From: Actinoalloteichus fjordicus
GTDB taxonomy: Bacteria > Actinomycetota > Actinomycetes > Mycobacteriales > Pseudonocardiaceae
Direction: 5' to 3'
Length of the DNA: 64,000 bases
NCBI RefSeq assembly: GCF_001941625.1
Contig: NZ_CP016076.1
Span: 1,240,001-1,304,000 of the forward strand
The position numbers were made by a program, and so were the translations under genes. Within the stretch, counting starts at the first letter, position 1. The number at the start of each line of letters is the position of its first letter. Positions 1 through 9,448 of the stretch are shown piece after piece. The notes below the pieces were generated by a model, which ran no database searches, had not been told where the DNA came from, and saw only the letters and a program-made list of their open reading frames with translations.

Positions 1-279
1 GATCCCGACTCCGCAGGTCACGGCCATCCGCGCGCTCGCGATCGAGGGAGCCTGCGGGCCGTGGTCCACGCTGGCGACCAGCGCCGCCTGGAGCAGCCGC
101 GACTGCGTCTCGGTCGGCAGCGCTCCCTTCGTCAGCAGCCAGATGGTGCTCACGAAGTCGAGCCTGCCGATGAGCTGTTCGATCGGGTAGCCGCGCAGCT
201 CGATCTCGCCCGGGGCGATGCGGGTGACGGCGGTCGACCACCACGCGGTGGTGTCGGCGATGCCGGGGACCTCGGTCAT
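1..279 (-). CDS. Citryl-CoA lyase / citrate synthase-like protein (partial)
   Basis: N-terminal 93 residues of a citrate synthase-fold protein; the rest lies beyond the window edge. The translation shows the short N-terminal helix (WWSTAVTRI), the GYPIEQLIG segment and the ASVDHGPQAPS histidine motif, as in citryl-CoA lyase-type members that lack the first part of classic citrate synthase. The start codon overlaps the stop of the upstream CoA transferase (ATGA), so the two are translationally coupled. Inferred role: cleavage of the CoA thioester made by that transferase into acetyl-CoA and an oxoacid. The true substrate could be citrate, citramalate or a relative. Confidence 0.75.
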   Translation of the reverse strand, partial: MTEVPGIADTTAWWSTAVTRIAPGEIELRGYPIEQLIGRLDFVSTIWLLTKGALPTETQSRLLQAALVASVDHGPQAPSIASARMAVTCGVGI

Positions 280-1517
280 ACGGCGTCCTCCTGGTGCAGC
301 CGGGCGATCTCGTCGGGGGCGTAGCCGAGCTCGACGAGGATGTCCTCGGTGTGCTGGCCGAGCGTCGGCGGGGGCAGCACGGGCCTGCTCGGGCTGCCGT
401 CGAGGTGGATGCCGTGCCCGAGGACCCGCAGCGGGCCCGCTCCTGCCTCGCCGGGAAACGGCAGCTCGTGGACCAGCTCGCGGGCGCGGATCTGCGGACT
501 CTCCAGCATCTCCGGCACGGTCAGCACGGCGGCTGCGGGCACGCCCGCCGTGCTGAGTGCCTCCTCCCAGTGCGCGGCGGAGCGGGTGGTGAGGGCCGCC
601 TCGAGTTCGGCGGTCAGGGCGGCCCGATGCGTCTTGCGCGCCTCGCGTTCGGCGAAGCGCGGATCGGTCGCCAGTTCGGGACGACCGATGATCCGACAGA
701 GCAGTTCGAACTGCTGCTGCTTGTTGGCGGCGATGTTGAGTTCGCCGTCGGCGGTGCGGAAGGTGCCGGAGGGCGCCGCCGTGCCGTTGTCGTTGCCGAG
801 CGGGCGGGCCTGCTGATCGGCGATCAGGTGATTGGAGGCGACCCAGCCCATGGCGGTGACGGCGGTCTCCAGCATGGAGACGTCGATCATGCAGCCGGTG
901 CCGGTGCGTGCGCGGCCGAGCAGCGCGGAGGAGATCGCGAAGGCCGCCGCCAGGCCGCCCAGGGTGTCGGCGATGGGATAGCCCGCCCGCAGCGGGGCGG
1001 TGTCGGCGGTGCCGGTCACGCTCATCATCCCCGAGACGCCCTGGATGATCTGGTCGTAGGCGGGCTTGGCGCGCAACGGGCCCGTCTGACCGAAGCCGGA
1101 GATGGCGCAGTAGACCAGGCGCGGATTGATCCGCTTCAGCTCGGACCAGCCGAAGCCGAGCCGGTCGAGCACGCCCGGCCGGAAGTTCTCGCACAGCACG
1201 TCCGCGTTCGCGACGAGTCTGCGCAGCACCTCCCGGCCGGACTCCGACTTGAGATTGAGCGTGATCGAGCGCTTCTGCGCGTTCTGGGCCAGGAACGAGG
1301 CGCCGAGCTCCTGCCGGTTCAGCTCCGCCGAGGCGCCCAGCCTGCGGGCGAGATCACCGCCCTCGGGGATCTCGACCTTGACCACGTCCGCGCCGAGCAG
1401 CGCCAGCTGGTAGCAGGCGTACGGCCCGGCGAGGACGTTGGTCAGGTCGAGGACCCGGACTCCGGCGAGCGGGCCGGACCCGGCCTCGGGCGGAGTCCCG
1501 GACGAATCGTCGTTCAT
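276..1517 (-). CDS. CaiB/BaiF-family (class III) CoA transferase
   Basis: Family III CoA transferase of 413 residues, full length for the family. The N-terminus carries GVRVLDLTNVLAGPYACYQ, followed by VVKVEIPEGGD and the CENFRPGVLDRLG segment. PAYDQIIQGVSGMMSVTG holds the expected catalytic Asp. The start was chosen at the ATG that overlaps the stop of tctA; longer readings run into the membrane gene. It sits in a five-gene operon with a tricarboxylate transporter and a citryl-CoA lyase-like protein, so it probably activates the imported acid as a CoA thioester. The acid itself cannot be named from sequence. Confidence 0.88.
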   Translation of the reverse strand: MNDDSSGTPPEAGSGPLAGVRVLDLTNVLAGPYACYQLALLGADVVKVEIPEGGDLARRLGASAELNRQELGASFLAQNAQKRSITLNLKSESGREVLRRLVANADVLCENFRPGVLDRLGFGWSELKRINPRLVYCAISGFGQTGPLRAKPAYDQIIQGVSGMMSVTGTADTAPLRAGYPIADTLGGLAAAFAISSALLGRARTGTGCMIDVSMLETAVTAMGWVASNHLIADQQARPLGNDNGTAAPSGTFRTADGELNIAANKQQQFELLCRIIGRPELATDPRFAEREARKTHRAALTAELEAALTTRSAAHWEEALSTAGVPAAAVLTVPEMLESPQIRARELVHELPFPGEAGAGPLRVLGHGIHLDGSPSRPVLPPPTLGQHTEDILVELGYAPDEIARLHQEDAV

Positions 1518-3025
1518 ACCAGTGCTTTCTCTTGACGACGTCGCCGAACACGCTGGATGAGCAGGCCGACGACGACGAGCGCGAGCAGGCTGTACAGGGT
1601 GATCGAGATCGGGCTGGAGACCAGCGCCGCCGGGTCGCCCTCGCTCACGGCCATCGCTCGCCGGTACTCGGTCTCGGCGAGCGGTCCGAGGATCACGGCG
1701 ATGAGCACGGGCGCGACGGGCAGCCCGTACCGGCGCATCGCGAAGCCCAACAGGCCGATGGCCAGGACCAGCACGAGATCCAGGACCTTGCTGCTGGTGG
1801 CGTACACGCCCAGCATCGCGAACACCGTGATCCCGGCGTAGAGGTAGTGGCGGGGCACCTTCAACAGCTTGGCCCACAGGGGTGCGAAGGGCAGGTTGAG
1901 GATGAGCAGCACGACCATGCCGATGAAGAAGCTGGCCAGCAGCGCCCAGACCAGCTCGCTGGCCCGCTCGAACAGCAGCGGTCCCGGCTGAAGACCGTAC
2001 TGACGGAACGCCGCCAGCAGGATCGCCGCGGTCGCCGACGTCGGCAGGCCCAGGGCGAGCAGCGCGCCCATCGCGGTGCCCGCCGTCGCGTTCCCGGCGG
2101 CCTCGGGACCGGCGACGCCCTGGATCGCGCCCTTGCCGAACATCGGTTTCTGCCGCCGGGAGTCCAGCTTCCGTTCGGCGCCGTAGGAGAGGAAGGTCGG
2201 CACCTCGGAGCCGCCGACCGGGATGATGCCGAACGGCACGCCGATCGCCGTGCCCCGGAACCAGGCGGGCAATGCCAGCCGGAACTCCCGCCGCGACAGC
2301 CAGAGCCTGCCGGTGGAGGGGAGCAGCCGGGTGTCCTCCTTGGTGCCCCGGCGGGCGGCGACGTTGAACACCTCGCCGAGCGCGAGCAGGCCGACGGTGA
2401 TCACGACGATGTCGATGCCGTCGAACAGCTCGGGCAGCCCGCCGGTGAACCGGGCCGCTCCGGATGCGCCGTCGATGCCGACCACGGAGATGGCCAGGCC
2501 GATGACGAGCGCGGCGAGTCCTCGGATCACCGACTCGCTGACGACGGCCGAGATCGCGACGAAGGCGAAGATCGCCAGGGCGAGATACTCGGCCGGGCCG
2601 AACAGCGTGGCCAGCTGGGCGAGCCCCGGCGCGAAGAAGACCACCAGGATCGAGGCGACGATGCCGCCGATGAACGCGCCGATCGCCGAGGTCGCCAGGG
2701 CCTGGGAGGCACGTCCGCTCTTGGCCATCCGATGGCCCTCGATCGACCCGGCGATCGCCGTGCTGTTGCCGGGCGTGTTCATCAGGATGCCCGCGATCGA
2801 GTCGCCGAAGAGACCACCGAAGAGCACGCCCGAGAACATGATGAACGCGCCGATCGGGTCCAGCGAGAACGTGACCGGCAGCAGCAGCGCCACCGCCATC
2901 GCCGAGCCGAGACCGGGCAGCACGCCGACGGCGGTGCCGAGGACGGCGCCGATGAACACCCAGAGCATGTTCATCGGGGTGAGCACGGTGAGGAAGCCCT
3001 CACCGAGATTGACCAGTGACTCCAT
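1514..3025 (-). CDS. tctA: Tripartite tricarboxylate transporter, large permease TctA
   Basis: Large integral membrane subunit of a TctABC secondary transporter, 503 residues with about 11-12 hydrophobic segments. Family hallmarks are the repeated glycine-rich loops: the N-terminal [21 protein letters not shown] and its second copy around [12 protein letters not shown], plus the [12 protein letters not shown] motif near residue 90. It overlaps tctB upstream and the CoA transferase downstream by ATGA junctions. It should move a carboxylate, captured by TctC, across the cytoplasmic membrane using an ion gradient. Substrate specificity is set by TctC and is not deducible here. Confidence 0.93.
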   Translation of the reverse strand: MESLVNLGEGFLTVLTPMNMLWVFIGAVLGTAVGVLPGLGSAMAVALLLPVTFSLDPIGAFIMFSGVLFGGLFGDSIAGILMNTPGNSTAIAGSIEGHRMAKSGRASQALATSAIGAFIGGIVASILVVFFAPGLAQLATLFGPAEYLALAIFAFVAISAVVSESVIRGLAALVIGLAISVVGIDGASGAARFTGGLPELFDGIDIVVITVGLLALGEVFNVAARRGTKEDTRLLPSTGRLWLSRREFRLALPAWFRGTAIGVPFGIIPVGGSEVPTFLSYGAERKLDSRRQKPMFGKGAIQGVAGPEAAGNATAGTAMGALLALGLPTSATAAILLAAFRQYGLQPGPLLFERASELVWALLASFFIGMVVLLILNLPFAPLWAKLLKVPRHYLYAGITVFAMLGVYATSSKVLDLVLVLAIGLLGFAMRRYGLPVAPVLIAVILGPLAETEYRRAMAVSEGDPAALVSSPISITLYSLLALVVVGLLIQRVRRRRQEKALV

Positions 3026-3603
3026 CAGAGAACTCCCGCCAGGATGCCGGGGGGCAGATTGAGGCCGAGGCCTGCGGAGAAGGCGAGCTGGACGATCGAG
3101 GAGATCGCCAGCGAGAGGAAGATGTCGAACACCACGCGGCGGCTGCCCAGCGCCCGGGCGATGCCCCAGAACAGCAGCGCGCCCGAGAGCAGCCAGCCCA
3201 GCGGGTTCAGCAGGATGATGAAGACGACGACGGTCGCGACGGCACCGGCCAGGGCGCGGTGGTTGCTCCGCACCCGAGTCGGCTCCTCGTCCGCCGTGTC
3301 CACGGCGGCGTCATCGTCGGCGTGCACGGCGTGCGCGACCGGCGGGACGTCGGCGGCCTGCGTCGGCTCGGAGACCTGCGCGGGTTCGGGACGGCGCAGG
3401 ACGTCGATCGTGAGCAGGACGGCGAACACCACGCAGGCGATCGCGATGATCACCGGGAACAGCTGCGGACCCGGCGATGCGGTGTTGGCCGGCACGTCCA
3501 TGGTGACCGTACCGACGCCGAGCACGATGCCGATGATCAGCAGCAGCAGCGGGATGATCAGCCCGGTGCGGCGGCGCAGGAAGTCTGCGGCGGTCCGATT
3601 CAC
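3025..3603 (-). CDS. tctB: Tripartite tricarboxylate transporter, small subunit TctB
   Basis: Small membrane subunit of 192 residues with about four predicted transmembrane helices. The first (LIIPLLLLIIGIVLGVG) is followed by the ASPGPQLFPVIIA motif typical of TctB. An acidic linker after residue 70 (VHADDDAAVDTADEE) separates helix 2 from helices 3-4 and is longer than in many homologues. Its ATG overlaps the tctC stop and its stop overlaps the tctA start, so the three transporter genes are strictly coupled. TctB is needed together with TctA for transport. Confidence 0.88.
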   Translation of the reverse strand: MNRTAADFLRRRTGLIIPLLLLIIGIVLGVGTVTMDVPANTASPGPQLFPVIIAIACVVFAVLLTIDVLRRPEPAQVSEPTQAADVPPVAHAVHADDDAAVDTADEEPTRVRSNHRALAGAVATVVVFIILLNPLGWLLSGALLFWGIARALGSRRVVFDIFLSLAISSIVQLAFSAGLGLNLPPGILAGVL

Positions 3604-4586
3604 AGTCCCAGCTCCTCGATGATCGCATCGACCCTGGCCTGGTCCTCGCGGATGAACTCGGTGAAGTCCTCACCGGAGAGGAAGCTGTCCTCCCACTTGT
3701 TCCGGTCCAGCGCGTCGGCCCACTCCTGGGTCTGGACGGCCTCGTCGACGACCGCGATGAGCTCCCGACGCTGTTCGTCGGTGATGCCGGGCGGGGCGAC
3801 CAGGCCGCGCCAGTTGGGGAGAGCGACGTCGATGCCCTGTTCGATGAAGGTCGGGGTGTCGATCCCCTCGACCGGCTCCTCCGCCGACACGGCGAGCGCC
3901 CGGACGTTGCCCGCCTCGATCTGGTCGCGGAAGTCGTTGTAGCCGCTGACCCCGATCTCGACGGTCCGCGACAGCAGGGCGGTGAGCACCTCGCCGCCGC
4001 CCGCGTAGGCCACGTAATTGACCTGCTCGGGGTCGACGTCCGCCTCGCGGGCGACGAGCCCGGTCAACAGGTGGTCGGTGCCGCCGAGTCCGCCGCCGCC
4101 GACCGCGTGACCTTGCGGGTTCTCGCGCCATACCTCGAGGAAGTCTTCGAGAGTCTCGTACGGCGAGTCGGCCGGGACGACGATCACCTCGTAGTCCTCG
4201 GCGAGGCGGGCGATCGGCGTGGTGTCCAGCAGGTCGACCGAGGACCCGTTGACGTTGATGGCACCTTCCATCACGGTGCCGGTCATCATCAGCTGCGTCG
4301 GGTCGGCGCCGATTTCGACGAACTGCGAGAGACCGATGGTCCCTCCCGCGCCCGGCACGTTGATGACCTGGACGTTGTTGACGACGGCGCCGCCGCGCAG
4401 GGCCTGTTGGAACTCGCGGGAGGCGAGGTCCCAACCGCCGCCGGGAGCTGCGGGTGCCATGACCCGGAGGTTCGACCTCGGCGTCGCCCCGGAGGTCGAC
4501 TGGCTCGCGTCGACGGCGGCGAATCCGGTCAGCACGAGGGTGCTGACCACCCCGAGGACCGAGAGAGCCTGGCGTCTGCTCGGCAT
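3600..4586 (-). CDS. tctC: Tripartite tricarboxylate transporter solute-binding protein TctC
   Basis: Extracytoplasmic solute receptor (TctC/Bug family), 328 residues. The N-terminus [19 protein letters not shown] is an export signal with paired arginines, so Tat export is possible. No lipobox cysteine is seen, unlike many Gram-positive receptors. The mature part has the family opening [14 protein letters not shown] and the [10 protein letters not shown] loop that contacts a substrate carboxylate. ATG 4586 was preferred over upstream starts because AAGGGAG lies five bases before it. It is the first gene of the operon and is divergent from the IclR gene. Confidence 0.9.
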   Translation of the reverse strand: MPSRRQALSVLGVVSTLVLTGFAAVDASQSTSGATPRSNLRVMAPAAPGGGWDLASREFQQALRGGAVVNNVQVINVPGAGGTIGLSQFVEIGADPTQLMMTGTVMEGAINVNGSSVDLLDTTPIARLAEDYEVIVVPADSPYETLEDFLEVWRENPQGHAVGGGGLGGTDHLLTGLVAREADVDPEQVNYVAYAGGGEVLTALLSRTVEIGVSGYNDFRDQIEAGNVRALAVSAEEPVEGIDTPTFIEQGIDVALPNWRGLVAPPGITDEQRRELIAVVDEAVQTQEWADALDRNKWEDSFLSGEDFTEFIREDQARVDAIIEELGL

Positions 4587-4620
4587 GATCACTCCCTTGT
4601 GACCTGGGTTGAACACACGA

Positions 4621-4661
4621 TGTCCACCTGGCGGACACTTATGACCGCCTGATGGTATAGT
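4621..4661 (+). promoter_or_regulatory. Probable IclR operator overlapping the iclR promoter
   Basis: In the divergent gap, TGTCCACCTGGCGGACA (4621-4637) is an imperfect inverted repeat of the kind bound by IclR-family proteins. GGACAC (4633-4638) and TATAGT (4656-4661), separated by 17 bases, resemble -35 and -10 elements of the iclR promoter, so the repeat overlaps the -35 element. This suggests autoregulation and joint control of the divergent tct operon. Confidence 0.5.
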
Positions 4662-4712
4662 CACCGTTGGTTGCGTGCAACCATGTCGCGTCTCGACGAG
4701 GAGGGGCTGGGG

Positions 4713-5519
4713 ATGAGGTCCGGTGGAGCCGACGCTCCGGAGGGCGACGGCGGCGGCATTCGCGCCGTCAGCCGGGCGTTTCGGGTGCTGGGGGCGTTCT
4801 CGGTCGACCGGATGTCGCTCGGCGTCGCCGAGATCGTCCGTGAGACCGGCCTGCCGAGGACCACCGTGCTGCGGCTGGTCGAGACCCTGCAGGCCGAGGG
4901 CATGCTGGAGTTCGGTGCCGACGGGCAGGTCAGGGTGGGCACCCGCATGATCGGCCTGGCCGCCTTCGCCGATGCCGCGTGGACGCTGCCTGCGGCGAGC
5001 CTCGTGCGGATGCGGGAGCTGGCCGCCGCGACCGGCGAGACGGTGAGCCTCTACGTGCGCCGGGGCCTGCACAGAGTGGTGGTCGGCCAGGCACCCAGTC
5101 CGAACATGCTGCGTCACGTCGTGCAGACGGGCGACGAACTGCCGATGTGGGGCGGCTCCGCAGCCCTGGTCCTGTTCGGCCTCGAGCCGCCTGCCGAGCG
5201 TGACGAGCTGATCGAGCGGACGGCCCGGTCACCGGAGTCGCAGAGCGATGCCGACACCATCCGGCGCGGCGTCGAGTCGGCCCTCGCGAACGGCTGGAGC
5301 ATCTCGCACGGGCGGCGCGAGCCGGGCAACACCGGACTCGCGGTGCCGATTCCCGCCGATCCGGCCGCAGGCGCCGACGCACCCGCCCGACGGGCGGTGC
5401 TCGCCCTCGGCGGACCCACCATCCGGTTCACCGAGGACAAGATCCCCGGTTTCGTGGCCGCGGTCCGCGCCTGCGCCGAGGACATCGCCCGCACCGGACT
5501 GCCGCCCGCCCTGCACTGA
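4713..5519 (+). CDS. IclR-family transcriptional regulator
   Basis: Regulator of 268 residues. The N-terminal winged helix (about residues 10-70) contains IRAVSRAFRVLGAFS and the recognition region VRETGLPRTTVLRLVETLQ. The C-terminal IclR effector domain follows (ETVSLYVRRG and HVVQTGDELPMWGGSAA). ATG 4713 is chosen because GAGGAGGGG lies just upstream at correct spacing; an in-frame ATG at 4683 has no such site. It is divergent from the tct operon and upstream of the RraA-like and dehydrogenase genes. It probably senses the transported acid or its breakdown product and controls both directions. Confidence 0.9.
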   Translation: MRSGGADAPEGDGGGIRAVSRAFRVLGAFSVDRMSLGVAEIVRETGLPRTTVLRLVETLQAEGMLEFGADGQVRVGTRMIGLAAFADAAWTLPAASLVRMRELAAATGETVSLYVRRGLHRVVVGQAPSPNMLRHVVQTGDELPMWGGSAALVLFGLEPPAERDELIERTARSPESQSDADTIRRGVESALANGWSISHGRREPGNTGLAVPIPADPAAGADAPARRAVLALGGPTIRFTEDKIPGFVAAVRACAEDIARTGLPPALH

Positions 5520-5607
5520 CGAGGTGACGGCCCGGCCGAGGCAGGCCTGCGCGGCCCGTGCTGATCTGCGCCGACGCCGCCGTCACCGCACGACGAGAAG
5601 GAGGATC

Positions 5608-6198
5608 GTGAACTCGATCAACGGCTATCCGTCCCCGGCCGACCTGCCGGTCGCCACCCTGTCCGACGCCATGGAACGGTTCGGGGTCGCCCACGGCATC
5701 CGGCCGTTGTGGCCCGGCGCGGCGCTGTCCGGACCCGCCTTCACCGTGTGGACCCGCCCCGGCGACAACAAGGGTCTGCACGCCGCGTTCGAGACCATCC
5801 GGCGCGGCGAGATCCTGATCGTCAACGGCGGCGGCGACGAGACACGGGCGCTGATCGGCGAACTGGTGGTGCAGAAGGCGCGGGCGCTGGAGATCGGGGG
5901 CATCGTCCTGGACGGCGCGGCCCGCGACGTGACCGAGCTTGCCGAGTTGGGCGTGCCGGTCTTCGCGCGGGCGGTCACCCCGGCCGGACCCTGGAAGACC
6001 GGGCCGTACCGGATCGGCGGGACCATCGCCGTCGGCGGCGTGCCGGTCCGACCCGGCGACTGGGTGGTCGGCGACGACGACGGTGTCGCGATCGTGCCCG
6101 CAGAGCAGCGTGCCGACGTCGTGCGGATCGCGCGGGAGCTGATCGAGGGCGAGGCGCAGCGACGCACCGCGAACCAGGGACTCGTGCCCCGTGGCTGA
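5608..6198 (+). CDS. RraA-like protein (HMG/oxaloacetate aldolase-decarboxylase family)
   Basis: Protein of 196 residues in the RraA / 4-hydroxy-4-methyl-2-oxoglutarate aldolase family. It starts at GTG 5608, after GAAGGAGG. Recognisable parts are the N-terminal PVATLSDAMERFGV, the ligand-binding GDNKGLHAAF region, the metal-site segment GGIVLDGAARDVTEL, and the C-terminal GDWVVGDDDGVAIVP. Members that act as enzymes cleave or decarboxylate 4-hydroxy-2-oxo acids to pyruvate. Placement in a carboxylate uptake and cleavage locus favours an enzyme over an RNase E inhibitor. It overlaps the following dehydrogenase by eight bases. Confidence 0.82.
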   Translation: MNSINGYPSPADLPVATLSDAMERFGVAHGIRPLWPGAALSGPAFTVWTRPGDNKGLHAAFETIRRGEILIVNGGGDETRALIGELVVQKARALEIGGIVLDGAARDVTELAELGVPVFARAVTPAGPWKTGPYRIGGTIAVGGVPVRPGDWVVGDDDGVAIVPAEQRADVVRIARELIEGEAQRRTANQGLVPRG

Positions 6199-7102
6199 GT
6201 CGCCGATCGTCTGGATTCCCCGGCCCGTCCACGATGACGCGCTGGTACTGCTGCGGGAGCACGCCGACGTCCGCCTCGGTTACGGCGAGGAGGCGACGAC
6301 GTTCGAGGAGATCGCGGACCGCGTCGTCGGAATCCTGCTCCGCACGGCGCGTGTCGACGGCGAGATGATGCGCCGAGCGCCCGCGTTGAGCATCGTCGCC
6401 CGCCACGGCGTCGGCCTCGACACGGTGGACCTCGTGACGGCCGGGCAGCGGGGGATCACGGTCACCACCACGCCGACCGCCAACACCCGATCCGTCGCCG
6501 AGCACACCATCGCGCTGCTGCTCGCCGTACGGCGGGGCATCGGGATCGCCGTCCGAGGCGAGGGCGACGTCCGAGCCTCGATCCAGGGGCGCGAGCTGGC
6601 AGGCTCGACGCTGGGCCTGATCGGCTTCGGGCGTATCGCGGCGAGCGTCGCGCACATCGCCCGCCACGGGTTCGGGATGCGGGTGCTCGCCTTCGACCCG
6701 ATGCGCTCGGCGGAGGACATCGCGGCGGACGGTGCCGAGCCCGCGACGCTGGCGGAGCTGCTCGCCGCCTCCGATGCGGTGAGCCTGCACGTGCCGCTCA
6801 CCCCCGAGACCCGCTCGCTGATCGGCCTCGACGAGCTGCTGGCCATGCCGAAGGGCGGCGTGGTGCTCAATACCTCGCGGGGCGGCACCCTCGACGAGGC
6901 GGCGCTGCTCACCGCGCTGCGACGGGGCCATCTGGCGGGTGCGGGCCTCGATGTCACGGTGGTCGAGCCGCTTCCGGCGGATCACCCGTTGCGGCAGGAG
7001 CCGACGGTGATCATCACGCCGCACGTCGGAGCGCAGACGGCCGAGGCGATGCGCCGGATGGCCACCGATGCCGCGAATCGGATCATCGAACACCTGTCGT
7101 GA
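6191..7102 (+). CDS. D-2-hydroxyacid dehydrogenase (NAD-binding)
   Basis: Dehydrogenase of 303 residues from the D-isomer-specific 2-hydroxyacid family. The nucleotide-binding motif GLIGFGRIAASVAHIA lies near residue 140. The catalytic triad is visible as Arg in VVLNTSRGGTLDEAAL, Glu in VTVVEPLPADHPL and His in ITPHVGAQTAEAM. The GTG start at 6191 lies inside the end of the RraA-like gene, so the two are coupled. It likely interconverts a 2-oxo and a 2-hydroxy acid in the same catabolic route. The phosphoglycerate dehydrogenase ACT tail is absent, which argues against serine biosynthesis. Confidence 0.85.
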   Translation: MAESPIVWIPRPVHDDALVLLREHADVRLGYGEEATTFEEIADRVVGILLRTARVDGEMMRRAPALSIVARHGVGLDTVDLVTAGQRGITVTTTPTANTRSVAEHTIALLLAVRRGIGIAVRGEGDVRASIQGRELAGSTLGLIGFGRIAASVAHIARHGFGMRVLAFDPMRSAEDIAADGAEPATLAELLAASDAVSLHVPLTPETRSLIGLDELLAMPKGGVVLNTSRGGTLDEAALLTALRRGHLAGAGLDVTVVEPLPADHPLRQEPTVIITPHVGAQTAEAMRRMATDAANRIIEHLS

Positions 7103-7474
7103 TCGCGGTCGGGGAGCGCGGGAGGTTCCACTCAGGATGACCAAGGCGGGGCCGCACTTCGTCCGATGACGACGGGCGCGATCCGCGCTCCTGCCGCGCG
7201 GGTGATCTCCTGGCGTCCCCCGGAACCGAGCTGGCGGCGCTGTGCTGACGGGCCTGCCCGTCGTCGCATGGTGATGGCGGCCGGGCGCTGGCCTGCCGCG
7301 TCACCTGTAGGCGGGAGCCGAAAGGCTCCGGCCGGCAGGGGTCGCAGGGGAGCCCTGCCTGCCGAACTACCGAAGAATCCGGCGGCGCCGCAGTCCGGGG
7401 CTGTCGATGTGGGCGGACGTGCGGGAGTCGGACACCGCCCGCACCGGGCACGGGCCGAGCGCCAGGAAGGACGG
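7103..7474. other. Intergenic region between convergent genes with a stable hairpin
   Basis: No credible gene is seen. GGAGCC (7314-7319) and GGCTCC (7324-7329) pair around a GAAA tetraloop, flanked by a second possible pairing of CCTGCC with GGCAGG. It may end transcription from either side; no U-run is present. Confidence 0.35.
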
Positions 7475-8941
7475 TCAGCGTGAGTGCTTCGCCTCCCGTT
7501 CCCAGCCTGCCGCGATGAGGACGATCACGAGATAGGCGAGGGCCGAGAAGGCGATGCCGATCAGGAACGCCGCGCCGGAGATCGCGCAGAACGCGGCGGT
7601 GCCCCCTGCGGCGAAGCCGATGATGCGGACGATGGTGGTCACCGTCGCCCCGCCTCCCTCCGGCACGGTCTCGGCGATGCGGGAGCCGAACCGGGCGGTG
7701 CGATAACAGATCCACACGATGGGGATCATGAGCAGGAACCCTGCACGCTGACTGTCGGCCACAGCCGTGTTCGAGATGAAGTCCCAGGCATAGATGAAGA
7801 CCTCCGGGTAGCGGACGAGGAGGCTGTAGGCGCCTGCGAGGACGACGAACGTCATGAGCACGACGTAGCCCGTGCCCTGCCATCGCTGCTGCTTCGCCAC
7901 GCGCGGCGTCGACCGCCCCGAGTGCCCCTGGTCGGCAGGCGTGCCTGTCGAGGGCTGTTCGGCAGCGGGCCGCCCGTCTGCTGCCGCAGGCCGTTCGGCC
8001 GCTGCGGGCTGCTCCTCGGCGGCCTCCTTCTTCCGCGCCGCTTGCTCCACCTTCGTGAGGACTCGGGTGTGACGAGCGGTCCTCGGCGCGGCGCCGGACT
8101 CGCCGGGCCGCCCGTCGGCGGAAGACGGGTCGACGACGGCCAGCGCCTCGGCGATCGACGGTCGTTCGTCGGGCTCCTTGCTCATCAGCCGAGTCAGCAG
8201 CGGCGTGAGCCTGCCTGCCAGCCGGGGCGGCGGAATCTCGCCGAACAGGACGGCCGTCAGCGTGGCGGCCGGTGTGTCGCGGCGAAAGGGGGAGATGCCC
8301 TCGACGGCCTGGTACAGCGTCACCCCGAGCGAGAACAGATCGCTGGCCGCCGTCGCCTCCTTGCCGTGCCACCGTTCCGGGGCCAGGTACTCCGAGGAGC
8401 CGAGGAATGCTCCGGTAGCCGTCAACGCCGTGTCGGTGTGGTGGACCGAGATCCCGAAGTCGGCGAGCAGGACCTCGCCCTCGGTCGTGATCATCACGTT
8501 GCCCGGTTTGACGTCGCGGTGCACGATGCCCGCCTGATGGGCCGCCCGCAGCGCCCGAAGCAGCGCAGTCGCGACGTTCGCGGTGTCCTCCACCGACAGC
8601 GGCCCATGCCGGACGAGATGTTCCTCCAACGAGCTGCCGTCGACCAGTCGCATGACGATCCACGGGATGTCGTCTTCGAGGACGACATCGTGCACGGCGA
8701 CGATGTTGGGGTGGTCGCGTAATCGGGCGGCGTTGCGAGCCTCGCGTGCGGCCCGGGCCGCACGTTCGGTGTGTTCGGCGGCGGTGACCTCTCGAGGGAG
8801 CCGCAGCTCCTTGATCGCCACATCCGTGTGCAAGACCTCGTCGCGCGCCTGCCACACCCGGCCGAACCCGCCGGAACCGAGATCGGCGACCAGCCGAAAC
8901 CGCCCGCCGATCAATCGGCCGGAGGCCGCCTGCTGCGTCAC
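7475..8941 (-). CDS. Membrane-anchored PknB-type serine/threonine protein kinase
   Basis: Kinase of 488 residues. The N-terminal catalytic domain (about 10-275) has the glycine loop GSGGFGRVW at 22-30, the ATP-binding Lys in VAIKEL at 44, the catalytic loop HRDVKPGNVM, DFGISVHH, and the APERW segment. An Ala/Pro/Glu-rich linker follows. The last 135 residues hold about four hydrophobic helices. No PASTA or other sensor domain is present, so the input is unknown. The GTG at 8941 is preceded by GGAGG; longer readings have no such site. Codon 74 is a rare TTA. It lies divergent from the YbaB/WXG100 genes. Confidence 0.88.
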   Translation of the reverse strand: MTQQAASGRLIGGRFRLVADLGSGGFGRVWQARDEVLHTDVAIKELRLPREVTAAEHTERAARAAREARNAARLRDHPNIVAVHDVVLEDDIPWIVMRLVDGSSLEEHLVRHGPLSVEDTANVATALLRALRAAHQAGIVHRDVKPGNVMITTEGEVLLADFGISVHHTDTALTATGAFLGSSEYLAPERWHGKEATAASDLFSLGVTLYQAVEGISPFRRDTPAATLTAVLFGEIPPPRLAGRLTPLLTRLMSKEPDERPSIAEALAVVDPSSADGRPGESGAAPRTARHTRVLTKVEQAARKKEAAEEQPAAAERPAAADGRPAAEQPSTGTPADQGHSGRSTPRVAKQQRWQGTGYVVLMTFVVLAGAYSLLVRYPEVFIYAWDFISNTAVADSQRAGFLLMIPIVWICYRTARFGSRIAETVPEGGGATVTTIVRIIGFAAGGTAAFCAISGAAFLIGIAFSALAYLVIVLIAAGWEREAKHSR

Positions 8942-9448
8942 TGTCCCTCCAAGAATCGACACCGGATGGCGACGGGTCAGCGTACTCAGCGCGAGCGGTG
9001 CTGCGATGTCGAAACGGTGATCTCCTCCTCGCGGCCCCCGGATGTCTCCCGGGACGGATTCCGGTCTGACCCATCCGATCGCCGCGCATCGATCCACCCC
9101 CCTCGAACAGCACTACATGGCCGCCCGCGAGTGCGGCGGTCGTCGACTCCTCGAGTGTCTGCTCGGCCGATCTCTCGTTCCTCGTCGTGGTTCCGGCGAG
9201 GCGCCGAGGTGTGACGCGTTCGGGCGAATGACGGTCGGTCGGCCCGCATTCTTCGGTGCGTCGGCGGATTAGCCTTGAGCCCGGTATGCAGGCCTGACCT
9301 GCCGCCGGAACCACGCGGTGGAGATCCTCAGAGTCGGCGCGCCGTCGTCGACGTTGTCGACCGTCGTCCTCGGTGCGGTCCGGCAAGGCGAAGCGGACGT
9401 CGTTCCGGTGTGCTCGGACGTCCGTCGACGATTCTCATGGTGGTGTGC
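8942..9448. other. Intergenic region between divergent kinase and YbaB-like genes
   Basis: About 500 bases. Open frames here have no recognisable domain, no ribosome site and poor codon bias. It presumably carries the two divergent promoters. No clear operator was found. Confidence 0.4.

Noticed and set aside
276-1877. Extended reading of the CoA transferase to 533 residues
   Set aside because: The extra N-terminus overlaps tctA in another frame and has no domain; the ATGA start at 1517 is clearly right.
1532-3019. Long open frame of 495 codons on the plus strand over tctA
   Set aside because: It is an antisense reading of the tctA gene with Asp/Gln/Arg-rich text and no domain.
7280-7360. 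Structured GC-rich segment that might be a riboswitch
   Set aside because: Only one short GAAA-capped hairpin and a loose outer pairing are visible, and the segment lies between convergent gene ends, not before a gene.
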